Below, piece by piece: positions 14,879 to 21,134 of a DNA stretch of 21,134 bases. Each line of letters starts with the position of its first letter. Within the stretch, counting starts at the first letter, position 1. Where the stretch lies: contig DHSB01000252.1 in the NCBI GenBank assembly GCA_002408385.1, positions 43,104 through 64,237 on the forward strand, written 5' to 3'. Source of the stretch: Myxococcales bacterium UBA5297 (GTDB taxonomy: Bacteria; Myxococcota; Myxococcia; Myxococcales; UBA5297). The notes under the pieces were generated by a model. The model was not told the DNA's origin. It was given only the letters and a program-made list of their open reading frames with translations, and ran no database searches. The translations under genes were made by a program, and so were the position numbers.

Positions 14879-16015
14879 TTAGCGCCTCCGCGCCGGCCGT
14901 AGCCTCGCGACGCTCCACCCGCCGCGCTCGGCGAGCAGGGTATGCCCCTCGGCCGCGGGCGCGCGCAGCGCCGCTTTGGCGAGCCGGCTCGGAGCGAGCA
15001 CGAGCGCCTCGCCGCCCGTGCGCAGCAGGCTCGAGAAGCTGCGCCACTCGTCGCGCGCCCCAGACTCGCCGAAGGCCGGCTGGGCCTCGGCGACGATCAG
15101 ACCGAAAGGCGAGTCGGAGATCTCGCCCGCCTCGGCGGCCGGCAGCCCCTCGATCGACAGGCCGAGCCGCGCGGCGTTGCGACGGGTGAAGGCGAGGGCG
15201 AGCAGGTCGCGATCGGCGGCGACGACGGTGGCGCCGCGCCTGGCCAGGGTGATCGCCGCCGCGCCGTAGGAGCCTCGCCATACGAGCGCTCGCTGGTCGG
15301 GCTTCGACGGCAGGCAGGAGAGCAGCAGAGGCAGGCCTTCGCGCTGATGTCGCGGGTCCTCGGAGATGTCGGTCGGCCGCTCGAGCTCGAGGTCGCCGAA
15401 CCTGACCCGGTCGCGCGCGTAGATCGCCTCTTCGTCGGGCGCCTGGGTCGCCGCGCGCGGAGCGAGCGCATAGACGAGGTGTCGCGCTCCTTCGGCGGCG
15501 AGCCGGCCCTCGAGCCTCTCGGTCGCGAGCACCTCTTCGACCACGGGCCCGAGGTCGCGGATGACGACGAAGCGCACCTCGCCGCTCGGCGCGAGCCTCG
15601 CCGCCCCCGCGACGGCGAAGGCGGCGATGGCGTTGCGACCGATTCGCGCCGGGATGTTGCTCAGGATCCAATCGAACGGGCCCTCGCCTACGTCGCGCAG
15701 GCCGAGGCTGCCGCGGCACTCGACGTTGCCGCTCCCGAGCGCGCTCGCGTTTCGCGCCGCGTACTTCACCGCGAGCAGATCGCGATCGATCAGCAAGAGC
15801 CGGGCTTCGGGATAGGCCTTGGCTATCGGCAGCCCGAGGCCGCCGGCACCGCAGCCGAGGTCGAGGATCCGGCCCGGCTGGCCGGCAGGCAGGTTCTCGA
15901 GCAGCAGCTTGGTCCCGTCGTCGAGCCGGTCGGCGCTGAAGAGCCCGGGCGCGGCGGCGAGCACGAGGTGGTGGCCGAGGGCGTCTGCAGCGAATCGGGT
16001 CTCGTTCAGCGGCAT
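14879..16015 (-). CDS. Class I SAM-dependent methyltransferase, RsmC/RlmG-like two-domain protein
   Basis: The protein has 378 residues. The first methyltransferase domain has motif I DLGCGAGGLGL (52-62), the acidic ribose-binding strand end LLLIDRD (73-79) and SNIPAR (119-124) where N6-adenine or guanine-N2 RNA methyltransferases have NPPF/Y. The second half (about 240-345) repeats the fold, ALVWRGSYGAAAITLARRG (243-261) then VVAADRD (264-270), but its glycine motif is degraded and no NPP-like motif follows. RsmC and RlmG are also duplicated enzymes, but there the N-terminal copy is the inactive one; here the N-terminal copy looks active. A ribosomal RNA substrate is plausible but unproven. 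The start is the ATG at 16015, just before the conserved NETRFAADALGHHL; no good Shine-Dalgarno is visible. It diverges from the glutamine synthetase gene. Confidence 0.88.
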   Translation of the reverse strand: MPLNETRFAADALGHHLVLAAAPGLFSADRLDDGTKLLLENLPAGQPGRILDLGCGAGGLGLPIAKAYPEARLLLIDRDLLAVKYAARNASALGSGNVECRGSLGLRDVGEGPFDWILSNIPARIGRNAIAAFAVAGAARLAPSGEVRFVVIRDLGPVVEEVLATERLEGRLAAEGARHLVYALAPRAATQAPDEEAIYARDRVRFGDLELERPTDISEDPRHQREGLPLLLSCLPSKPDQRALVWRGSYGAAAITLARRGATVVAADRDLLALAFTRRNAARLGLSIEGLPAAEAGEISDSPFGLIVAEAQPAFGESGARDEWRSFSSLLRTGGEALVLAPSRLAKAALRAPAAEGHTLLAERGGWSVARLRPARRR

Positions 16016-16271
16016 GGTCGGTCGTAGGGCAGAGGCGGGTGGCCGCCTTGATGCCGGCTCGGCCGGGTGAAAGCAAGCGCCGGCGTCGACGCGGTCGTAC
16101 GGGGCGGAGCTCGGACGGGACCCCACGAAGGCCGGCGCTCGGGTCTGGAGAGGTGCGTGGATTCGGTGGGCGACTTGCACCTCGACCAGCCGCGACAAAC
16201 ATAGAAAGCGGCACGGCAAGGTTAAGGGCGAGGAGATTAAGCGTAGACGAAGCACGGCGAGGAGAAGCGAG
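16016..16271. promoter_or_regulatory. Divergent promoter region of the methyltransferase and glutamine synthetase genes
   Basis: The 256-bp gap must contain both promoters. Directly before the glutamine synthetase ATG is GAGGAG (16259-16264), seven bases from the start. An AT-richer stretch near 16190-16255 (ACAAACATAGAAAG, then GGTTAAGGGCGAGGAGATTA) stands out from the GC-rich background and is the likeliest promoter core. I could not find a convincing sigma-54 box or NtrC site. Confidence 0.35.
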
Positions 16272-17720
16272 ATGAGCGCGACACCAGCGCCAGGCGGCCT
16301 GCGGGACTTCCTCGAGATCCCCTACGACCAGCTCGAGGAGATGAACCTGGCGGCCAAGCTGGCCCGCCAGACCCGTGAGCCGGCCGAGAAGCTGCGCGAG
16401 GCGCGCCTGAAGTACCTGGTCGACGAGCGGCGCATCAAGGCGGTCACCGTCTGCTTCACCGACCTCGAAGGCCGGCTGCACATGCTCGACTACGACAAGA
16501 AGTACCTCCTCAAGTCCGAAGACAACCTCACCTTCGACGGCTCTTCGGTGCGCGGCTACTCGACCCAGAACGAGTCGGACCTGCGCCTGGCCATCGACTG
16601 GAGCTCGTTCTCCTGGCTGCCGGCCGACGTCTTCGGCCCGGGCAAGGTGCTCGTCTTCGCCGAGGTGCGCGGGCGCGACGGGCTGCCGTACCCCTCCGAC
16701 ATGCGCAGCCGACTGCGGCTGTACGCCGAGCAGATCTACGCCAAGGACGGCACCGTCTGCTTCATCGCCCCCGAGATCGAGGGCTTCCTGTTCAAGGAGG
16801 CCGACGCCGAGCAGCACTACCACGAGACCGGGCGCTTCGATTACGTCTCGACCGGCGGCTACTACCACTCGCTGCCGGGCGACTCGCTGCGCGCCTTCAT
16901 CGACACCGCCGCCGAGGTGCAGCGCGCGATGGGCTTCGGCAACGAGAAGGACCACCCGGAGGTCGCGCCCAGCCAGTTCGAGATGAACTTCGCCTACGCC
17001 GAGGCGATCATCTGCGCCGACCAGGTGCAGCTCTACAAGCTGCTGTGCCGTCAAGTCGCCTCGAGCATGGGCATGACCGCCAGCTTCCTGCCCAAGCCGC
17101 TCACCGGCATCAACGGCAGCGGCATGCACACCAACCTGTCGCTGTCGCGCGGCCACGCCAACCTGTTCTGGGACCCGGCCGGCCCGGACAACCTCTCGGC
17201 CGACGGCTGGAAGGCGGTCGAGCGCATCCTCAACTCGGCCGACGACCTGTGCCTCGTCCTCAACCCGTCGGTCAACGCCTACCGCCGGCTCGACCCGCGC
17301 TTCGAGGCCCCGAACCAGATCAAGGCCTCGGCCAACAACCGCGGCGCGATGGTGCGCATCCCCGCGGCAGACCAGCACAGCGCGCGCATCGAGGTGCGTT
17401 CGGTGGCGCCGGACGCGAACCCCTACATGGTGTTCTACGCCCTGCTGCGTACCGCGCTCGAGGGGCCGCAGAGCGAGAGCGATGAGACCAAGCGCAGCCG
17501 CACCCGCTTCTTGCCGGACAACATCTACGACGCGATCCGCCTGTTCAAGGGCTCCAAGTACATCAACGAGTTGCTCGGCGACGGGGTCGCCGCCAAGTAC
17601 GTCGATGTCAAACAAGCCCAGGCCGACCGCTGCCCGAAGGCCCTCGGCTCGTTGATCAAGGTCCCGGAGATCCAGTTCCACCACGAGGTGACCAACCAGT
17701 ACCTGTGGAACCACTTCTGA
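16272..17720 (+). CDS. glnA: Glutamine synthetase, type I-like without an obvious adenylylation loop
   Basis: The protein has 482 residues and should condense glutamate and ammonia to glutamine using ATP. The beta-grasp domain includes LTFDGSSVRGYSTQNESDL (86-104). Catalytic-barrel motifs follow: metal-binding glutamates in IAPEIEGFLF (165-174) and DHPEVAPSQFEMNFAYAE (227-244), glutamate-binding NGSGMHTNLSLS (281-292), ATP-loop NNRGAMVRIP (355-364; NRSAxxRIP in most type I enzymes) and RIEVRSVAPDANPYM (372-386). The C-terminal segment goes straight from the last barrel motif to FLPDNIYDAIRLF (413-425), so the NLYDLPPEE loop carrying the adenylylated Tyr of type I-beta enzymes appears absent; regulation should differ from E. 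coli. A GlnA-like gamma-glutamylamine ligase is the main alternative. It starts at ATG 16272 with GAGGAG upstream. It stands alone, convergent with the uridylyltransferase. Confidence 0.92.
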   Translation: MSATPAPGGLRDFLEIPYDQLEEMNLAAKLARQTREPAEKLREARLKYLVDERRIKAVTVCFTDLEGRLHMLDYDKKYLLKSEDNLTFDGSSVRGYSTQNESDLRLAIDWSSFSWLPADVFGPGKVLVFAEVRGRDGLPYPSDMRSRLRLYAEQIYAKDGTVCFIAPEIEGFLFKEADAEQHYHETGRFDYVSTGGYYHSLPGDSLRAFIDTAAEVQRAMGFGNEKDHPEVAPSQFEMNFAYAEAIICADQVQLYKLLCRQVASSMGMTASFLPKPLTGINGSGMHTNLSLSRGHANLFWDPAGPDNLSADGWKAVERILNSADDLCLVLNPSVNAYRRLDPRFEAPNQIKASANNRGAMVRIPAADQHSARIEVRSVAPDANPYMVFYALLRTALEGPQSESDETKRSRTRFLPDNIYDAIRLFKGSKYINELLGDGVAAKYVDVKQAQADRCPKALGSLIKVPEIQFHHEVTNQYLWNHF

Positions 17721-17765
17721 AGCTCGGCTCACCGGGCCTGCTCCGCTCACCCTGAGATCTGCACC

Positions 17766-17959
17766 GGGCCTTCTGCCGGCTGTGACCTTGAACTGACAGG
17801 GCTGTCGACGGTGCCCGGCCCCCGGTCCGGGTCAGCCCGAGCGTAGGCCGAGCTTGCGAGGCCGAAGTCGAGGGCCCGCCGCGGTCGCCCCGGATCTCTT
17901 CGTCGGTCCTTCTGCCGGCTGTGACCTTGCGCAGATGGCGCTGTCAGTTAGGAGCGTAG
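17766..17959. repeat. Dispersed repeat of about 190 bp, copy A
   Basis: Landmarks in order are GGCTGTGACCTTGAA, GGTCAGCCCGAGCGTAGGCC, AGTCGAGGGCCCGCC, CCTTCTGCCGGCTGTGACC, TTGCGCAGATGG and GGAGCGTAG. The same series recurs in the same orientation at 19921-20109. CTTCTGCCGGCTGTGACCTT appears twice within this copy. It lies in the gap between convergent glutamine synthetase and uridylyltransferase genes, which otherwise holds no gene (17721-18266). A related hairpin element continues at 17960-18003 (CTCCCG and CGGGAG stems followed by TGGAGTCGAAGGG). Confidence 0.8.
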
Positions 17960-18019
17960 CTCCCGACGCCGCGAGCGGCGGGAGTGGAGTCGAAGGGTCC
18001 CTCGAAGCGACCCCTAAAT

Positions 18020-18049
18020 CCCCTCTCCCGCGCTTGCGCGGGAGAGGGG
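18020..18049. repeat. Perfect 14-bp palindromic hairpin
   Basis: CCCCTCTCCCGCGC and GCGCGGGAGAGGGG are separated only by TT, giving a 30-nt perfect hairpin between two convergent genes. It could act as a terminator for transcription from either side, though no long T-tract follows. Short palindromes of this type are common dispersed extragenic elements in GC-rich bacteria. Confidence 0.7.
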
Positions 18050-18116
18050 ACTTTCACTCCCTCGCGCGCGCTGGTTCTACGAGACCTGACCCGGGCGCGG
18101 GCCCGACTCCGCCTGC

Positions 18117-18141
18117 CCCGAGCCCGGCCGAGGGGCTCGGG
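18117..18141. repeat. Second intergenic hairpin
   Basis: CCCGAGCCC and GGGCTCGGG form a 9-bp perfect stem with a 7-nt loop, between the 18020 palindrome and the uridylyltransferase terminator-like hairpin. Its function is unknown. Confidence 0.5.
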
Positions 18142-18187
18142 CTGAGCGGGGGCCCGACAGCCTGAGTGAATCGCCGCCGGAGACGAC

Positions 18188-18216
18188 GCCGGCCGCGCCA
18201 GGTCGGCGCGGCCGGC
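18188..18216 (-). terminator. Hairpin downstream of the uridylyltransferase gene
   Basis: GCCGGCCGCGCC and GGCGCGGCCGGC form a perfect 12-bp stem with a 5-nt loop, 50 nt past the stop of the minus-strand gene. There is no T-tract after it on the minus strand (GTCGTCTCC), so termination may be weak or factor-aided. Confidence 0.5.
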
Positions 18217-18266
18217 ATCGAGAGGGGGCCGACCTTCGCGTCGGGCCTTCCGCGCGAGGGCGCGGC

Positions 18267-19670
18267 TCAGAGCGTGACGGTCTCGTTCTCGAACACGTCC
18301 CGGCCGAGCGCGCTCAGGTCGACCGTCTCCTCACCGGAGTGCCGGAAGGTGACCCGGCCGCGGACGCGCACCGGGCGGTCGAAGCGGATGCGGCCCTCGA
18401 CGTTGAGCGCCTCGGCGTCGACGAGTGACGGTACGGCCGGGAAGAGCGCGTCGAAGTCGTCGATCTTCTTGTAGGCGGCGCCGAGGGTGACGGTCGGCTC
18501 GCCGAGCGTGCGGGCCGGGTTGCGCACCAAGGTGCCGTCCTTCTCGCGCACCACGTAGCAGTCGCTGCGGCGCACCAGCAGGTCGGCGTTGGTCTTCACC
18601 GGCGCAAACCGGGTGCGCGGCACGACCAGGCCGCGGGTGCGCTCGAAGCTGCCGATGGCCGAGCCCATCGCCGTTTCGAGCTGCAGGACCTTGGTGCCCT
18701 CGACGACCTTCGGGTTGACGATGACCGGCAGCTCGAGCCCCTTGGCGAGCCGGTCGCGCAGGCTCTCGAGGTGGACCCAGAGGTTGTTGGTGTTGAAGTG
18801 CGCGAAGCGGCCGGTGTCCTGGAAGTCGTCCTCATGGCCCTCCTCGACCTGGGCGATTTCGAGCAGGCCGAGCCGCGAGGCGCCGTGGGCGGGCCGGTGA
18901 CGGAAGAGCGCGCCGCCCTTCAAGTCGGCCTCGGTCTTCGGCGTCACCTCCATCGAGAAGTCGAGCCTCTCGGTCAGGAACCAGCGCAGGATGTGGCCGT
19001 CGATGGAGGCGCCGAGGTTGTCGCCGTTGGAGAGGAAGGCGACCCGGAAGCCCTTGGCGAGGAGCTGATCGAGGATGCCGCTGGTCTGCAGCGACAGGTA
19101 GATGTCGCCGTGGCCCGGCGGGCACCAGCCCTCCTCTTCGTCGGCGGCCTCGAACGGCAGCAGGGTGTCGGCGCGCAGGCGCGGCACCCAGTTCTGAAGG
19201 AAGGCGACGGGCAAGTCGTTGGCCGCTCCTTCGTTGATCTGCGCGATGCCCGGCTCGGCCAGCGTGTCCTCATGAGTCGCGAACGAGTTCATGAAGAGCA
19301 GCGGCACCGGCGCCGAGTAGAGGCTGCGCATCCGCTCGATCTGGTTGCGGATGATGCCCAGGAAATTGACGCCGTCCTTGACCGGCAGCAGCGTCTTCGC
19401 CTTGGAGAGCCCCATCGACGTGCCGAGCCCGCCGTTGAGCTTGATGACCACGAGCCGGGCGAGATCCTCGGGCCTGGCCTCGTCGCCGAGCTTTTCGAAG
19501 TGGACCGTGTCACCGGTATCCGGCGCGGCGATCTCGGACCAGGGGATCTTGCCGGTGAACCCGCGGTGGACGAGGGCGGCCCGGCGCACGTATTCCTCGG
19601 TCGCCGCCGGGTGGATGCCGCGCTGCTGCATGCGGCCGCGGATGCGGTCGCGGATCGTCTCGAATTCCAT
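18267..19670 (-). CDS. UTP-glucose-1-phosphate uridylyltransferase, eukaryote-type UGP family
   Basis: The protein has 467 residues and makes UDP-glucose from UTP and glucose-1-phosphate, feeding glycogen, trehalose, lipopolysaccharide and exopolysaccharide synthesis. Signature motifs of the eukaryote-type UDPGP family are in order: nucleotide-binding IKLNGGLGTSMGLSKAKT (76-93), GWCPPGHGD (181-189), FLSNGDNLGA (212-221) and HFNTNNLWVHL (291-301). The C-terminal part (about 390-467) fits the left-handed beta-helix end. It is unlike the shorter bacterial GalU family. The start is the ATG at 19670, with GGGAGG (19680-19675) four bases upstream; the frame is open further upstream, but that extension is arginine- and alanine-rich nonsense. 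The gene lies between two direct copies of the roughly 190-bp repeat. Confidence 0.94.
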   Translation of the reverse strand: MEFETIRDRIRGRMQQRGIHPAATEEYVRRAALVHRGFTGKIPWSEIAAPDTGDTVHFEKLGDEARPEDLARLVVIKLNGGLGTSMGLSKAKTLLPVKDGVNFLGIIRNQIERMRSLYSAPVPLLFMNSFATHEDTLAEPGIAQINEGAANDLPVAFLQNWVPRLRADTLLPFEAADEEEGWCPPGHGDIYLSLQTSGILDQLLAKGFRVAFLSNGDNLGASIDGHILRWFLTERLDFSMEVTPKTEADLKGGALFRHRPAHGASRLGLLEIAQVEEGHEDDFQDTGRFAHFNTNNLWVHLESLRDRLAKGLELPVIVNPKVVEGTKVLQLETAMGSAIGSFERTRGLVVPRTRFAPVKTNADLLVRRSDCYVVREKDGTLVRNPARTLGEPTVTLGAAYKKIDDFDALFPAVPSLVDAEALNVEGRIRFDRPVRVRGRVTFRHSGEETVDLSALGRDVFENETVTL

Positions 19671-19920
19671 GAGGCCTCCCGTCGGCCCGCCAGCCAGCGA
19701 GCCGCACGTCGCGGCGCGCGACGGGCGCGCCGGAAAGGTTCGCGAAACGCAGGCGAGGATACGCGGGCGGTGAGACGGCAGCCAGAGGCTTGGTCGCTTG
19801 GATGGAGCTGCGGGAGCGCCGAATCCGGAGGTCCGGCCTTCGTGCTGGCCGGCGGGCACCAAGTTCGTTCCGCCTGTCCAAGCGGCTTGGGCGCGACCCG
19901 CTCATCCCGAGCTCGTCACC
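19671..19920. other. Upstream region of the uridylyltransferase gene
   Basis: This is the presumed promoter region of the minus-strand uridylyltransferase gene. I can place only the ribosome binding site (19675-19680). No gene, hairpin or clear -35/-10 pair is visible. Confidence 0.3.
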
Positions 19921-20109
19921 GGTCCCTTGGCCGGCCGTGACCTTGAACCAACAGGGATTTCGATGGGCGCCCGCCCCCCCGGTCAGCCCGAGCGTAGGCC
20001 GAGCTCGCGCGGCCGGAGTCGAGGGCCCGCCGTGGTCACCCCGAGCTTTCCGTCGCTCCTTCTGCCGGCTGTGACCTTGCGCAGATGGGGCTGTTGGTAA
20101 GGAGCGTAG
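19921..20109. repeat. Dispersed repeat of about 190 bp, copy B
   Basis: This copy is in the same orientation and landmark order as 17766-17959: GGCCGTGACCTTGAA, GGTCAGCCCGAGCGTAGGCC, AGTCGAGGGCCCGCC, CCTTCTGCCGGCTGTGACC, TTGCGCAGATGG and GGAGCGTAG. The two copies differ by scattered substitutions and small length changes, so duplication is not recent or the copies belong to a larger family. Confidence 0.8.
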
Positions 20110-20463
20110 AGGCGACCCGCGGGAGCCTCGGCGGCCGAGGGATTCGCGGATTTGCCTCCCGGACTGGATTTGGACGAAGACCTCCGGAGGCCCGCCCGTG
20201 AATTTCGGCCACTTGCGGTCTCGGCTTTCGCGCGGAACCAGCTCTGCGGCCCTGTCTCATGCCTCCCGTCTGGGAGGTCGCGGTTGGTCCCGGCGATTCG
20301 CCTGGTCGCGCGCGGCCGCCGAGCGCTTCGACCCGCGGGAAGCGTTCACTGCTGACCTCAAGGGCGAGTCCCCCAACTGGCAGAGACCTTGGCCGGGCCT
20401 TCAGGAAGTAAGAATGGCGACAGCTTGCGACGGGCCACCAAGGCCGTTCGGGGGGGATGTGCG
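20110..20463. other. Intergenic region before the receiver-like gene
   Basis: There is no credible gene. The region contains a small hairpin, CCTCCC-GTCT-GGGAGG (20264-20279), and the palindrome CCTCCGGAGG near 20180. The promoter of the receiver-like gene should lie here, but no box is clear. A purine-rich GGGGGGA (20451-20457) serves as its ribosome binding site. Confidence 0.35.
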
Positions 20464-20877
20464 ATGGCTGCCGACCGTGTCGAGAGGGCGCTCTTCCTTA
20501 TTAGACGCTGGGACGCCGAGCTGACGAGGCTCTGCGAATGTTGCCGGCGCGAGGCGGCGCTCGAGGTCGAGACCGTCAGCGACGGGTTGCAGGGCCTGCG
20601 TTTGGCGAAGCGAATGCGACCGAAGCTGTTGCTGACCGAGATGATTCTCCCAGGCCTCGACGGGTTGAGCATCTGCCGGGCGCTGCGCCGGGAGCCTGCG
20701 ACGAGCTCGATTCGCCTGATGATGGTCAGCATCCTCGCGGCCGAGGAGCGCGCGCGGGAGGCGGGCGTCGATCTCTTCCTGCGTCGTCCGGTCGAGGGCG
20801 AGCGGCTCGTCGAATCGGCGCTGCGGCTGCTCGGACGGCGCTTCGTCGGCGGACCGGAGATGGGGATTTCGCTCTGA
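20464..20877 (+). CDS. Single-domain receiver-like protein with Glu at the phosphoacceptor site
   Basis: The protein has 137 residues, the length of a stand-alone response-regulator receiver domain, with the usual alternating strand/helix order. The strand-3 motif is KLLLTEMILPGLDGLSICRAL (54-74 region): the phosphorylated Asp of the canonical DxxLPGxDG is Glu59. The N-terminal acidic pair is replaced (ALFLIRRWDAELTRL, Arg14-Arg15), and the conserved Lys before Pro is Arg (FLRRPV, 105-110). Ser89 keeps the Thr/Ser switch position. It is therefore a pseudo-receiver, probably not phosphorylated and possibly locked in an active-like state; such proteins occur in Myxococcota (FrzS is a known example). 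No output domain or partner kinase is adjacent. I chose ATG 20464, six bases after GGGGGGA; a TTG at 20389 would add a disordered extension. Confidence 0.82.
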   Translation: MAADRVERALFLIRRWDAELTRLCECCRREAALEVETVSDGLQGLRLAKRMRPKLLLTEMILPGLDGLSICRALRREPATSSIRLMMVSILAAEERAREAGVDLFLRRPVEGERLVESALRLLGRRFVGGPEMGISL

Positions 20878-21134
20878 GTGTGGCGCCGGCGCCCGAAATG
20901 GAGTCTGTTTGTGACTCGGAGCAAGGACGATCATCCGCGCTTCGAGGACTGCGACGGTGCGCATCGCAGGACCGTCTGCGCTCCGCCGAGGGGGAACATG
21001 AGCCACTGGAGTCGAGGTCGGTCGCGAAATCACCTGAACCTCGGCTCGCTACCCGCTCACCCGGAGCGTAGCCTCCCGAGGAACGAGGGAGGCGGAGTCG
21101 AGGGGTCCTCGACTTCGGCCTCGCAAGCTCGGCC
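20878..21134. repeat. Right-edge intergenic region with an inverted copy of the dispersed-repeat core
   Basis: The last 28 bases (21107-21134) are the exact reverse complement of 17846-17873, the core of the dispersed repeat, and run off the window. Just before it, 21063-21106 carries GGAGCGTAGCCTCCCGAG with a CCTCCC/GGGAGG stem and GGAGTCGAGGGG, matching the hairpin element at 17951-18000. No gene is credible here. Confidence 0.7.

Noticed and set aside
16200..16271. Sigma-54 promoter before the glutamine synthetase gene (CGGCACGGCAAGGTTA)
   Set aside because: It lacks the GC dinucleotide at the required distance from GG, so it does not fit the -24/-12 consensus.
17508..17547. Tyr in FLPDNIYDAI as an adenylylation site of glutamine synthetase
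   Set aside because: The motif aligns better with the helix after the missing loop than with NLYDLPPEE, and the following acidic PPEE is absent.
14787..17750. A minus-strand open frame of 987 codons across the methyltransferase and glutamine synthetase genes
   Set aside because: It runs antisense to the glutamine synthetase and in another frame of the methyltransferase, both with clear motifs. Long shadow frames are expected at this GC content.

Overview
The window is a GC-rich chromosomal segment, probably from a Myxococcota (former Deltaproteobacteria) bacterium. The base composition, a secreted-protein linker rich in Asp-Ala-Gly, a fused SpmA/SpmB carrier, a eukaryote-type UDP-glucose pyrophosphorylase and abundant structured intergenic repeats all fit that group. 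This placement is an inference; no rRNA or marker gene is present. I see no tRNA, rRNA, CRISPR array, transposase or phage gene.

Layout: (1) 1-5213, plus strand: a two-gene unit. The first gene, cut by the left edge, encodes a coiled-coil protein with two membrane segments. The second overlaps it by one base and encodes a 1038-residue membrane-anchored protein built like the YprA/MrfA (DUF1998) helicases. Its Walker A, DEAH and arginine-finger motifs are all degraded, while the C-terminal cysteine cluster is intact. This pair is the best candidate for an undescribed system. (2) 5277-10461, minus strand: a TauE/SafE-type permease, a GNAT acetyltransferase with a basic tail, a tight three-gene unit (polytopic membrane protein, ECF sigma factor, 89-residue membrane protein), and a fused SpmA-SpmB protein. 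(3) 10975-11961, plus strand: an NAD-dependent epimerase/dehydratase. (4) 11962-14016: a repeat-rich zone around one unknown gene (12388-13065). It holds hairpin/24-bp composite repeats, a broken IPT/TIG surface-protein remnant and a 42/43-bp tandem array. (5) 14017-16015, minus strand: a SIMPL-domain lipoprotein and a two-domain methyltransferase. (6) 16272-17720, plus strand: a glutamine synthetase that appears to lack the adenylylation loop. (7) 18267-19670, minus strand: UTP-glucose-1-phosphate uridylyltransferase, bracketed by two direct copies of a repeat of about 190 bp. (8) 20464-20877, plus strand: a receiver-like protein with Glu at the phosphoacceptor position.

Most of the genes are unrelated housekeeping or accessory functions. 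Real coupling is visible only in 1-5213 (one-base overlap) and 7112-8850 (4-base overlap and 3-base gap). The non-coding space is unusually informative: at least four repeat families occupy it, and several hairpins lie where terminators would be expected.
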